Shown in pieces: positions 39,907 through 51,075 of a stretch of 64,000 nt of DNA. Every line of letters starts with the position of its first letter. Position 1 is the first letter of the stretch. A program made the position numbers and the translations under genes. Where the stretch lies: positions 1,302,001 through 1,366,000 of the forward strand of contig JAGMVK010000009.1 in the NCBI GenBank assembly GCA_020747065.1. Direction: 5' to 3'. The notes under the pieces were generated by a model that saw nothing but the letters and a program-made list of their open reading frames with translations, did no database searches and was not told where the DNA came from. Origin of the DNA: Cadophora sp. MPI-SDFR-AT-0126 (Eukaryota; Ascomycota; Leotiomycetes; Helotiales; Ploettnerulaceae).

Positions 39907-41022
39907 CTAAAAGTGAAAAACACTAAAAGAGGTATATCTGTACGCCAATGTAACAACCTTGACATAATTCGCACCTTCTAGCGAAATTGTCACTACCTCG
40001 TTCCCAACATCTGTAAATGCATTGCGTGGCAGATTCGTCACTTCTTCGGTTCCAACAGCAGGGAGCTTGAACGAATTGACGACTGCCACGTCGGGTAGTT
40101 GTATATCAAAGGCTGACTGGCAGGTGCTGGCGTTTTTATCGAGAATCGCGCAGTTGTTGGAAGACTCTACATCAGCTGCAAATTCTTTTATGTTGGCTGC
40201 GCTGAGGTCGATAAGGAGAGGTCTGCTTTGAGGCAAATGTTCATCCTAGTGGGAGTCAGTAGTGAGTTGCACATCTCCCTTGCGTTGAATTGATGAGATA
40301 TAAGAAATGTAAGAGATGCTCACCCGGAAAGCGCCAGTGACATTCCACAGCATAGACAATCAAACCCTTTCTCCGGCTCTTCGCTAGCGACAGCGGTGCA
40401 ACCCATCACGGCACTCTGGCTCAGTGTCATATTTCCTTCCACGTAGCCCAGATTGCAGGCCATAAAATCGCAGGTATCAGCAAGCAGCGCACATAGGGAA
40501 CTTTGTGGAGGTTTGCGTAGCTACTTACAACATACGCCCTCAGCACCGTCAGGAGGAGGGTAGAATGGAACCCCTCCGCTCATGGCAGTTCGAGTAGTTA
40601 CATCTTGCAAGTAAATTACCGCAATAAGTTGATACTCGCACGAGTAAACCTAGTTCACACTCTATCAGCTTCCACAGAAACCACAGGAAAACTCAAAGTG
40701 GAATATCCCGCCGAAAAGAAGAAGGATACCGAAATGAACCTCCCTGATTCCAACAGCTCTTAACCCAGCACACGATATTTCCCTGCAACTGCGTCATCTT
40801 GCATCCAGATAGGCATTCCTCTACAGACTGCGCGCCCCTCAAGGATGGATTATCGCAGAAATCAGTACCACAGCCCACGAAAGTCTCATCGCCTTCCTTG
40901 AAGCAATCGCGGAACCCTTGAGGGTCGACACATCCTTCACCGTTTGGAGATGTAAAAGGGCTGAAGTTTGCAATAGATGCATTGACAGATCCCGAAACCA
41001 GAAATAAGAGTGTTGCTCTCAT
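39907..41022 (-). pseudogene. Secreted cysteine-rich protein gene, apparently decaying
   Basis: ATG at 41022 opens with a signal peptide (MRATLLFLVSGSVNASIA) and a Cys-rich exon (41022-40730) ending near CWVKSCWNQ. Further coding segments are at about 40615-40535 (GGVPFYPPPDGAEGVC), about 40465-40320 (CNLGYVEGN, then CLCCGMSLALSG) and 40236-39907 (PQSRPLLIDL, then about 100 residues). The order SCWN, PPPD, CNLGYV, C-x-CC, PQ-x3-P matches a secreted fungal Cys-rich family whose name I cannot recall. The joins do not close cleanly. The intron before CNLGYV fits in phase only if its acceptor was AG where the sequence has GG (about 40463), and the last join is off by one base. I therefore favour a pseudogene. 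A gene with different splicing remains possible. Confidence 0.55.
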
Positions 41023-41082
41023 GGTAGACTTTGAAATATACATATTTGAAGAATTGATTAGATTCAGAAGCCAATGAAGCAA

Positions 41083-41784
41083 AATTTAGAAAATGAATAA
41101 GGAAGAAAACGACAAAGCTGGGAAGAAATATCCACAGTATTTAGTCCCAATCCATCACCTTTATTCCCCCCCCCCCTCCCCGGTCATTGACGCCCAAATG
41201 TCTCGAGATTTCAGTGGCTTGAAGTATCGTTTAGAATATTGGCTTGGCGATTCTTCGGATTGCTCGTATTGCTCGTCTGTTTGGCTCACTGTCAGCCACA
41301 ATGTTCCAGAGCACTCGGCCGCACTTTGGCTGCACCACTCAGGGACTAGTGCACGGTGTAACTACAGTACAGGCTCAGAACTGCCTTGTGTGGGCATTTT
41401 TTCTTTTTCTCTAAAGGTTAATGCGATATTGAATTTGTAAAGCGCGTATGAGAATCAAGGAGCTGGAAAGGGTACAAATCTGCCTGAGCTTGTACAAGGT
41501 ACCAAATGGTACCTCCTTGCTTCTGTCCAAACCCCACAATGAAAGGAATATTCACAGTCTCTACAAAATGAAAACCCCACCCCGAGTTGGCTGTAGGAGT
41601 CTCATCAAGGACATATTTGCACGGCTCGTTTTTCTTTTTGGAGACTTTTTTTTATAGTAGAAGTCTCCTGATTCTTCTCTGCAGTGCCACAGATGCATCA
41701 TCATCTTTTTTGGGACTGGTGGTTTCGTTAGAGATGGCATGGAAGCGTACTCGTACTCGTCGTTTTCTGGCGCCGGAGGGGCTA
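41083..41784. other. Intergenic, upstream of the secreted-protein gene and left of the DNA transposon
   Basis: There is a C-run at 41167-41180. A minus-strand frame at 41797-41561 begins inside the transposon end and shows no domain, so I do not call it a gene. If it was part of one, the transposon at 41785 interrupted its 5' side. Confidence 0.5.
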
Positions 41785-41868
41785 CTAGTCGGTCCACCTT
41801 CTGTGGCTCGGGGCTCGCTTATAGTCGGGGAAAGTAAATATAGTAGGAAAGTAAAAGTGTTATAACTC
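41785..41868 (+). repeat. Left terminal inverted repeat of Fot1/pogo-type element
   Basis: Perfectly preserved over its first 39 bases against the right end, with about four transitions in the remainder. Confidence 0.9.
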
Positions 41869-42098
41869 AGATACGTGAAGCGCGTTTTCCTACTAAAAAC
41901 TCCACTTTTTAAATCGCGACTATAACTTACTACTTACTTATTTTTATTTAGATTTACAGTTATTAAAATACCTTTACCTAGAAATTACTTTAGTAAGTAT
42001 ACTACTAAGCTAGACTATAATATTACTTTTATAGAGGCTCGGAAATAAGCTTTTAATAACTTAATAGAATTACTAAAAACTGTAGCGTGAATATATAG

Positions 42099-43480
42099 TA
42101 TTTCTAAGCTTACTTTACGTTAATTTATTTATAAGGTAAAGAAAAAGAAGGCTTAAGGAGGTATAAGGACTATAGATTCACCGGGGAGTAGTAGCTATAA
42201 TAAGATATTATCGCTAGTATAAGAGATAGCGATTATTTAATATTACTACGAGTAATAGGAATTAGGTCTTAGAGCTATATATATAATAGTTAAATTAGTA
42301 ATTACTTATCTTTTAGTAGTAAGAACTTCTTTTTTTATCTATGAACTTCTACTAATATTATATAGTCTTAGAATCCTTTTAGATTAGTACCTTCTAATCA
42401 ATAGTATTTAATTTAGCTTAAGAATAATATATAACTTTATACACTAAAGATAAAGCTTATGAAGGTTATATATCTAGAATCATATATTAAAGAAGAGATT
42501 AAGGCTTAGTTTAAGGCTCTAGGGAAAGAAATGCGGAGGCTATATATTAACTTAGAAAAGAAGGTCTTAAATATAGATAAATTAGACATACGAGTTAGTT
42601 ACCTTTCTATAAAGAAGGTTATTATACTTATAGCTATTATAAAGCTATATACTATAACTCAGGGAAGTTGTAAGACTATTATAGTTATAGAAACTATATA
42701 TATAGATAATTAGAAACCTTTAGTACCTTTTATAATTTACCTTAGAGAAAATATTATATAGAATTAGATATCTCTAAACTTTATAAGTAAAGAGATAATT
42801 ATTTATTCTTTAAGTAGCTACGTTAATAACAATATAATTATGAAATATAGCTATTACTTAATTAAGTACTTATATACTAGTTTAAATAAGCTATAGAAGC
42901 TTTTACTCTTAGATAGTTATAAATCTTATTACTTCTTACTTTTCTAACTACTCTTAAAAGAGAATTATATTTTTTCTTAGTACTTTCTAAACTACTTAAT
43001 ATATACTCTCTAACCTCTAGATATTAGTATATTTAGACTATAGAAATACTACTACTCTCTTACTATTAATTTAGCGTTATATAGCTTAGATCTTAAATAT
43101 ATAATTATATCTTTCTTTAGAGACTTATCTTAGATTAAGAGAGAAATACTAGTTTTCTATACTACTTATAACGCTTTTAAGGAGTCCGAAATCTAGCTAT
43201 TAAACTATAAAACTAGTTTTATAAGAGTATAGTCTTTTAGTAAGAAAAACCTCTTTATAGAGCCTAAGCTTCCTTTAAATACTATATCTGAAAAAGTTTA
43301 GATAATAAAAGTAGTAATTAAGTTATTTATTAATAGAGATCTAATAATATTCTCTGATAATATTATAAAAGTCTTTAAGGAAGTAATAAAAGAGATAGTA
43401 GTATAACTAGAAAAGGCTTACTTAATAACTATAAAGTATACTCTCTTATAATAAAAGCTATAGTAAAGTACTTAATAAAA
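42099..43480 (+). pseudogene. Fot1/pogo-type transposase relic
   Basis: Reading TAA and TAG as Gln or Trp, the frame shows a helix-turn-helix region (SKLTLR, then KKKAQGGIRTIDSPG, about 42,100-42,190) and a DDE core. The first Asp is at about 42,570 (NIDKLDIRV), the second at about 42,915 (LLLLDSYKS) and the third at about 43,015 (LQPLDISIF), with the spacing of the CENP-B/pogo DDE-1 family. All three Asp are retained, so the element was silenced by stops rather than by active-site loss. It acted by cut-and-paste at TA sites. The open stretch at 42531-42713 is a piece of this frame. Confidence 0.8.
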
Positions 43481-44124
43481 GAAGACCTCTTAATATATAA
43501 TTAAGAATAATAGCAGAAGTTCTGTACTTATAGTTACTAAGTTATAAGTATAAATCTCTATAAAGACTAAGGCTAAATAAATAGAAAACCTTAAAAGAGC
43601 TACGAGATTACTTTCCTAAGCTATTAGAAAATATAAAGAGTCTTTAAGAGTTATAAGAGTTATAGCTAGGAAGATTAATAAAGTAAGAAAGTAAAGTATA
43701 TAAGAGATAGTTTAAGTAAGAGAGGTTATCCTACTTAATTCTAAGCTTTTAATATAAGAGAGAGAACTAGATAAATAGCTTAATATAATAGACACTATAC
43801 TTCTAACTAAATAAAATTACTTAAGCTTACTTATATCTAAATTATAATATTAAGTAAAGCTTAATAATAATAAAGAAGTTAAGATATATATATAATTAAG
43901 TAAAGAAAAAGCTTATACTTAATACATTAAGTATATCGATTCTTCTCTTATAAGCTTAGAATACACTAAAAGCTCTAGAGAAGAGGATTAAAAGAACTTA
44001 TTTATTATAAAAACTAACTATATAAAATTACTAGATTAATATAGAGGTTTTTATTTAAATAATTATTACCGGCGACTTAGTTTTAGTAGGGTTTATACTA
44101 AAAATAAATCGCTGACGTTAACCC

Positions 44125-44208
44125 GAGTTATGATACTTTTACTTTCCTACTATATTTACTTTCCTCGATTATAAGCGAGCCCCGAGCCACAGAAGGTGGA
44201 CCGACTAG
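44125..44208 (-). repeat. Right terminal inverted repeat of Fot1/pogo-type element
   Basis: Reverse complement of 41785-41868 with about four transitions, followed by TA. Confidence 0.9.
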
Positions 44209-44210
44209 TA

Positions 44211-45169
44211 GTTAGTCTGGATCAATGAGTCCACCAATTCCTTCGGGTACATCTGAAACTAAATAACATGAATTAGCGCTAGGAGGAAGGTTCCAAGTCG
44301 AAAGACCTTTGACAGCACTGCCAGCACTGGTGTCGATGCTTGCAGCAGTGACAATCCCAGAGCTTTTCAGCTCGACTGTCGACGATAAGCCATCTTATAT
44401 CGGGACATCAATAGAACTTGAAAAGAACATTGATAACGACAGACCATGGGAATATATCACGAAGCTCCCAACAACTTCTGTTGTTGTGAGAAAATTGAAG
44501 GAGAAGCCTCGCCGGATCTCGTGCCCGAGATGCGGGGTTTCTGCAAAAGGTATGGCTGTTGACTTTGGCTAACATCATTTGGTTTTGGTGGAGGCGCAGC
44601 ACGAGTATGCAGCCTGGTGAGCCGCCTGACCGCAGCTATTCACGTTTTCTCAGCCTCACATTCTTAGGCACCTTCATCCTGTCCCACCACTATCTCAGCC
44701 CCCATCCGGTGCTCATAGCTTTTCCACGGTGCGTGCCGGGCCGCCCTCGGCGATGCATGATGGCCGACCTAGGTAGACTTCGACCTGGAGACAGAGTGTA
44801 GAGCTTATGAATTAGACAACCCACCTTTAGAGGTTCGATATTACGTTCATGGTGGCTGCTTGGGCGATGGTGGACTTCCTTGCTTTCAGCTCAATACTTT
44901 GTAAATGTGGCGTCTTGTTCTAAGCGCCAGCCATCCAATATCGACCCTGTTGGGTTTTAGCTTTGAACCTGCAGCGACACTTGATTTGCCCAATTGAAAC
45001 GATAACTTGTTCTTTGAGGCTGGATTCGGAACATCCGCAAGCCTTCTTCGTTCGGGGTCTCCTGATGTTCCTGCGCCCACCCATGACTCGAACGCTGTCA
45101 CTTACTATAAGACATAGACCGCGAACTGACAGTCATTTCTTTCTTGTATTTTGAAGGGCATCCGCAACC
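44211..45169. other. Intergenic, upstream of the membrane protein gene
   Basis: Unmutated sequence. A plus-strand frame at 44309-44572 has a CPRCG motif near its end but no recognisable domain, and is too uncertain to call. CTATAAG near 45104 lies about 65 bp before the downstream ATG and could be a TATA element. Confidence 0.45.
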
Positions 45170-47359
45170 ATGGCCTCCCGGGGGAACTTGTACGTCCCGC
45201 CTGAATACGTCTATACAAGAGGATGGACCAACTACAACGGCAATGCGGCCAGTGGAGGCCAGATTACCATGGCCAAGGACACCGCCGAGCTGCTCAACAT
45301 TTTTATCGGTATCTTTTTGGTCTTTGCCGAGGCCGGACTTTGGGTCCTGATTACCTTCTGGTGCTTCAGATTCAACAACCGGCCCCGGAGAAGAACTACG
45401 GGGGCGACCTCCCCTCGTGATGGTCTCTTCCACCAGCGACAGGCGGTGCTTCGAAATGGCGGTAGTTCTTTATCTATTGGGATGGCTTATGGCCAAATGT
45501 GGAAGGCCTGGGGCCCGCGTAATCTGAAAGTCATGGCGCGCACCTGGCCGTTGATCATCGCTGCTACAGTCAGCTTCACATTCTTTCTTGTGGCCGTGCC
45601 ATTCATCATAGCTCGGCCACTGCTCGATAGCCAGGGCGACGAGGTGCTGATTCGCTCCCCAAATTGCGGCTTCTGGAAAGCCGGCTTTGCCTTCACCGAT
45701 GTCGATACTACGGCTTCAAGTATCCTGACGAACCAGTCGTGGGAGGCGGTCTCATACGTCGACAACTGCTATGAGAATGACGCTCCTTCGACCTTATGCG
45801 ATGGATTCCTGCCACAACGCCGCCTCCCGACATTCCAGTGGTCCGCCACTACCTGCCCTTTCGATGTAGACATCTGTCTTCATACGAACAAGTTCCCGGC
45901 ATTCAAGATGCAGACAGAAGTGCTGGATTCGCACAAGGACTTTGGGATCAACGCGCCGCCCCACGATAGGATCAAGCTGCAGCGCACAACTGTTTGCTCG
46001 CCGCTTAATGTCACACGATTTACAAACATTACCAGTGGCGTGGTACTCGGCGAAGAAATAACCGGTGTTTACTTAGGCCCGACGACTGCTGGGGTCGAGT
46101 ACACCTTCGGTGTGAGTAACTATGAGAAAATAGCAACACCCGGGTACCACCTCAGGTGAGTCAGTCCAAGTGATATCTGAATCAACAGCACGGTGCTAAT
46201 GATGCCGCTTAGTGTCGTATCGAGCTATCCAGCGAATGGAACCGCCTACTCCTCGACCTTCACGCCCATCGAGGGATTGTCGCGTAATGATGCCGACGTC
46301 TCGGTCGTATTCCTCAATAACAACAACATTCCAATCAAGGGGATAGACGGGCCCTGTAGTGACCCGTTCTTCTCGGCCACGAACCAGTCTCTGTCAAATC
46401 ATAAAGACTTCTACTGGCCAGACAGCCCCATCACAGCCATCGGATGTGTAGATCAGTACGCTTTTGGAAACCCCGTCACCAACCAGTGGACCAACCCTAT
46501 GGCCGTATTAGACGGGTCTGATTGGGGTAACTACACCAAGGACTGGGACCTTTCGTCGCGGCAGGTGGCTGCTCTCGCGACACTTACCTGGGCTCTCTCC
46601 GAAAGTGGTGGCATCGACCGCGTAATCCTCGGTCTGGAGACCGAGGCCCTTCTCGCGAAGAAATATCCGGGCGTATTCTCGGGCTTCCAGAACCCCATTC
46701 CAAACGATCAATGGAAGAAGGAAGTTGACTATTGGTTCAAGAGTGGCCTCGCTAAGCTGCAGCTTCACCTCATCAACATCGCTACCGGTCCGCCAGATAC
46801 CACGCTGCCAGGCTTGCAGAACTTTCTGCCAATCATGTCAGCCGACAGAGATGACTTGGTTGAGATAATATGTACTTCACAAAAGATCCACAACGCCGAG
46901 TTCAAGAACTACCACCGTGCGGGTTTCATTGCTCTCACGGTCATTGGAGGCTTCCTCATCCTCTTCCCTATCCTCGTCCGCTCCATTTACACATGCTATT
47001 GGAGCCAACGCGAGGATGTATTGTCCTGGACCTCCTATGGCTATCTTCAGTTGCTGAGGATGGCAACAGAGGGTGTTGACGTGCAGGGTTGGCAGGGCTG
47101 TGACAGTGACACACCATCCTTGAAATCGTGGCGGTCGCCGGCCGGTGCCCTAGATGCTGCGAGGAAGGACGCTCGTGGGCATGCTCATCCACAGTGGACA
47201 AACGTTAATGAGGGAGCACCACAGTCGGTGACCGCCGGAGAGCAGAGTTCACTGGTCAACGACCAGCCTGACCTGGAAGGTGTTGAAGGAACGGAGATGA
47301 TGCCTCAGCGGAGCAGGGAAGCAGCTGAAGCAGCTGCTGGTCCCAGCACTCAAACATAA
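45170..47359 (+). CDS. Multi-pass membrane protein of unknown function
   Basis: Two exons, 45170-46155 and 46213-47359, joined across a 57-nt intron (GTGAGT...GCTAAT...TTAG) that keeps the frame and gives a 710-residue protein. The start sits in a good fungal context (CAACCATGG). Hydrophobic segments lie at about residues 41-66, 126-148 and 566-588. Between the second and third is a domain of over 400 residues with many Asn-x-Ser/Thr sites and several Cys, so it is probably outside the cell or in a lumen. The C-terminal tail of about 120 residues is hydrophilic, Ala- and Glu-rich. I do not recognise the family. Frame, splice sites and composition all look intact, and nothing in the neighbourhood hints at its role. 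Confidence 0.85.
46156..46212 (+). other. Intron of the membrane protein gene
   Basis: 57 nt from GTGAGT to CTTAG with branch-like GCTAAT 13 to 18 nt before the acceptor. An earlier AG at 46187-46188 would give a 33-nt intron and is less likely. Both acceptors keep the downstream frame only with this phase. Confidence 0.75.
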
Positions 47360-47596
47360 GCATTAGAAATAGCCTAGAAGTCCAGAAAGAACCGCCTACG
47401 AGAGATTCAGATGGTGGAACCTCCGACCTCTCAAAGTGTAATTGAGTCTAAGCTCTTTAGATACGTTACCCTCTGCTCTGTGCAACGGGGTTTTATCATG
47501 TCTGCAGCCTATTAGAAATACAGCTATATAGTACAGTCAGCTATGAGTTCCCAACCGTTCAGAAATACGACCGACCTCTCGAGTTTGTGGTCTCAC
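47360..47596. other. 3' side of the membrane protein gene
   Basis: No gene seen. It probably holds the transcript end of the membrane protein gene. Confidence 0.4.
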
Positions 47597-47911
47597 TTAA
47601 CTATCATGGCTAGACGCGACCCTCTTCCTCCTTCGATTCGACAGCATAGGATACCGCTTTCGCCGCTTGTGGTAGGCATCTCGTTGTATTTTGCGCCTTT
47701 CGGTGACGGGTTTTCGGTCGTGCAAGTGCTTGTATCGAGAATCGAGTAACTTGGTCTGATCAAACTCTTGAAGAAACTCTCTAAACGAACGATTCCGTTG
47801 CTTGATTGTATTAATCCTTGATACAGCCTTTGATTGCTTCTGCTGGTCCAGGAAGGCTAGGTCCATTTGCTCAAGAAGACAGTTGACAGTAAAATCGGGT
47901 CTATTCTGCAT
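47597..47911 (-). pseudogene. Retrotransposon Gag fragment
   Basis: Minus-strand frame whose first 55 or so residues resemble the Gag of fungal LTR retrotransposons (LLEQMDLAFLDQQKQ, then RNRSFREFLQEFDQT). After that the similarity stops and the sequence turns into a basic tail. No pol or LTR is attached and RIP is not evident, so this is a short unmutated scrap, below the length at which RIP usually acts. Confidence 0.5.
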
Positions 47912-49107
47912 ATGCTGGATCCATGCTGGACGCGGAAAGCGCAGGGGAGGGGAGGGCAGCTCCCACCTACCTTATATACACATGAAGTTGCCTACTTGGT
48001 AGGTAGGATAAATAAACCCTTGCCCTGTAGGGTGGTTCTAGTAGTTTCCCCCCACAAAAGGACTGATTCTGTTCAGATGCTTGGATCTGAGCCCTTATTG
48101 AGGCTCGTGTTGATAGAGACAGGGCAGGGGTTTATTTCCCCTAAACACCAAGTACTCTACCATCCTGTCCACAGCAAAGATGCATGTGGGTGGGTACTTT
48201 TTCCTCCCCGCGGAAGTCCGTTGGAGACGGACCGTTCTCGATGTTTGGATTCTCACATCGTCCAATCCCAAGGATAAGCTTCTCAAGCAATCGGCGATGT
48301 GCCAAGAACGCCCAGCCTTGGCTTTTGGCTCTTTGGTCTGCTGGAAGCAGAGAAGTAGCTACTGCGATCAGCGGCAGCAAGCCACTTATCCTCTCTGCGT
48401 TTCCCCGGGCCAGTCGCCGGAGTGGCGTTAGGTTCGACTGCAGGAGCGTGAATGATGATGGAGTGAGTACGGTGCTTCCCATCCAGCACTGTACGACAGG
48501 CTAGGTCTTCTGGGAAGGGGGAGTGGAAGTTAAGTCGAGGACTGGTGAGTTCGGCTAAGTACGTGCGGTAACGAGCGAGTACTGTACCGTGTCTGGCTCG
48601 ACTCGGCGCCAAGCGCGTTAGAGGCGTCGAATCAACTCCGCAGATCGCCAAGCTCCAGAAATGAGGTATTTGGGCCTTCTTGAATTGAGATAAAATCTGC
48701 AACGCGAATCTGGAGTTGTGGTGGAGGTTGAGAATCGTTTTTGTTGTTGAGGAAGAGAACAGATGAGGTTGCTACGAAAGCTCCGAATGGTGGGGCGCAT
48801 GCACGTGCGCGCTAGTGCAGCTAGCCCGCTTCTATCTTGAGTGCCGTTCCCTTTTCAGAACCTGCATTGTTTCACGGTCTGCCTTTCCTGTACGAAGGTA
48901 CAGCGGTTAAGTGTAGTAAGAGGGGCGACAGGGCCCCCCCCTTGATTACAACAACACTTACCCATAAGGGGTAATACATAAGCGCACTGCTCTTGACACA
49001 CGTTTCCATTGATTTTACAATGTATTCTAATAACTTTTACATTCAATTAATGAACTTCAACTAATCAAATAGATTTGTCACTGATTCTTAAGTCTCCTCC
49101 TATAGCA
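47912..49107. other. Intergenic with an imperfect inverted repeat
   Basis: Several overlapping frames exist on both strands (for example 48702-48283 minus) but none shows a domain. An 18-bp inverted repeat with one mismatch lies at 48011-48028 and 48119-48136. A run of nine C is found near 48930-48940. Confidence 0.4.
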
Positions 49108-50148
49108 CTAGATGGCCCTATACCTTATCCTCCTATCAAATTCACAAAACCTCCTAAATTAACGCGAGATCAGCGTCGAGATATTCAACTCCTCCACTCG
49201 ATAAGCTAGTCTTACAATTAAATCAATAAAAGCCTTCCTTTTAGACCTACGATTCGATAGATACAGCGAGTATATACTTCTCGGCCTACCCCTACGAAGA
49301 AACAAAGTCGCTCTCCTATACTTTCATAGGCTCAAGTAGAGTAATTAGTCGAATTCGTCTACGCGTCTGCAAAGAATCGCCGAATGTCGTTTACTTAACT
49401 TATAACTATAATAGATTTCGGTGTCAAAAGAGACGTAATTCGTTCAGCTCTCCTTCGTAAAGGTTTCTATCAACGACTAGCTATGAGAAAGCCTCTAATT
49501 TCCGAGACGAATTAATAACTACGACTCGAGTGGGTAAGAGAGCATGTTAAATGGACAATGGATCAATAGTATCAAATCCTTTAGATAGACGAGACTTGGA
49601 TTACCGGAAGGAGGTATACGCGAACCTGGGTTACTCGTAGACCAGGTGAAGAGTGGCATCCTACTTATATAGTCGAGAAACACCAGAGAAAGAAGAGATA
49701 GATATTATAGGGTTGTTTTCATAGGCATACGAAAGGACCCGGTATATTCTGAGAAAAGTGTTAGGGTTCGATCAATAAGGACTCGTATTAAACTCATACG
49801 GTTCCAATTATCCACGACTATATCGAGCTTATGAGAAGAGAAGGAATACACCTTGTTTTAATACAAGACAGAGCTCCTGGTCACGCTATCGTAAATATAC
49901 AAGCAGATCTTAGAGAACGAGGGGTTATTGTTATCTTCTGGCCTCCTTTTCCCCCTGATCTCAATCCTATTAAAAGAGTGTGGTATATTATGAAGAATTA
50001 CCTTTAAGATAATTACCCTGAGAATATAACTTACAATTAATTGAGAGATGTGGTAAAAGATGCGTGGGAGAAGGTAAGGGAGTGTCACGAAGCTCTTATC
50101 GGCGCTGTAGAGTTGGCCAGAATAATATCGTATATTCGAGAATTCTAA
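49108..50148 (+). pseudogene. Tc1/mariner transposase relic
   Basis: The frame starts near 49108 and ends at TAA 50146-50148. It shows an N-terminal helix-turn-helix region (PPKLTRDQRRDIQLLHS), the first catalytic Asp in IDETWIT (about 49,580), the second in QDRAPGHA (about 49,868), and PDLNPIK (about 49,955) where the third catalytic Glu of DLNPIE has become Lys through G-to-A. About a dozen stops sit at Gln, Trp or Ser positions, consistent with moderate RIP. No terminal inverted repeats were found, so I cannot give the element's borders. Confidence 0.8.
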
Positions 50149-50323
50149 ACTAAGAAGAGAAGAGAAGAAGGAGCAGAACGTCGCTCGACGTCTGAGTAGA
50201 TATAAGCGCTCGATAGGGCTAGTCCCGATCGAGCCTAAGGCCTTGCTCCGCGGTTCCTCCTATGATTCACGGGATACGACATGTACCACGTGACATGCGG
50301 CTTAATCATCGTTACGATTTGTA

Positions 50324-50488
50324 ACAGAACTACTTATAAAGGCGATTTAGTAATATTTTAGAAGATAGTATATAATCTTATATCTCTTACTTTCTTTTGA
50401 AAATATATAAATTTTCTATATTATTAAACTTAATATATATATAATATTTACATTTAATTCTTAGCTTATATTCAATATTACACTAATA
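50324..50488 (+). repeat. Truncated copia LTR
   Basis: Matches about the last 165 bp of the 215-bp copia LTR (GGCGATT, AGTATATAAT, then ATATTTACATTTAATTCTTAGC) but is heavily mutated. The 5' quarter and the internal region are missing. It is the only trace of that family outside the TA-rich block. Confidence 0.75.
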
Positions 50489-51075
50489 ATAATAATAATA
50501 AATAAAAGAAAAAGTAATAAAAGTTAAAGGCAATAATAAAATAAGTTTATCACCTAATTACAATAATTTTCAAAACCTTCTTTCGTACTTTGTTTAGAAG
50601 ATTATGTGGAGCTACTATTCGAGCCATTAATTTGCTTGCAATTGCCGTCCCCGTCCCCACCGCCCCACAACACATGCCGGGCCCGCTTTTCCCTTCTCGC
50701 TTGTTCTCGTCTCCAGACCTTTTCACGATGCATTACTCCACTTTAGCAAGCCATTTGAAAAACTGAAAATTCGATACCTAGTTTGTCGCTTAATTCATCC
50801 TTATTTTGTCATATGCTACATTAATGGCCATTTTACAGGGTCTCAACCATCCCCGCCGGCGGTCACAATTCCACATAGAGGTTGTGTGTAGACACCATTT
50901 CTTCCCAACCCCATGGCTCAAGTTTTGCGTCAGCAAGAACACCAAAGCTTTCCTTACATTCAGGACCTTTTTTTATAACAACATGCCGACGATTCAGAGA
51001 ACGAAAAGCGCGGCTAACATGAGTACGTGTATTGAGCGAGCGAGTGTGCAGCCATCAACACACTGTGCGAAGTGA
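50489..51075. other. Intergenic
   Basis: Unmutated sequence with an AAT run at 50487-50500. No gene seen. It contains the 3' side of the dehydrogenase at 51076. Confidence 0.4.

Larger units (their letters stand above)
41785..44208 (+). mobile_element. Fot1/pogo-type Tc1-mariner DNA transposon, RIP-mutated
   Basis: A 2424-bp element with terminal inverted repeats of 84 bp (41785-41868 and 44125-44208) that start CTAGTCGGTCCACC and differ at about four positions, all transitions. It is flanked on both sides by TA (41783-41784 and 44209-44210), the target of this superfamily. The interior is TA-rich and holds a decayed transposase on the plus strand. The surrounding DNA is not RIP-mutated, so the mutations stop at the element borders. 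Confidence 0.9.

Noticed and set aside
39907..40236. Treating the 109-codon minus-strand frame as a separate gene
   Set aside because: Its start is not ATG, and its content continues the secreted Cys-rich family, so it is the last coding part of that locus.
41093..41440. 115-codon plus-strand frame
   Set aside because: It is Ser/His-rich without a domain, lies in the promoter of the divergent secreted-protein gene and includes a C-run.
44309..44572. 87-codon plus-strand frame with CPRCG
   Set aside because: A single CxxC pair is not enough, there is no partner pair, and overlapping frames are equally open.
45223..45765. Other frames across the membrane protein gene
   Set aside because: Shadows of the 45170-47359 gene, whose intron and frame are consistent.
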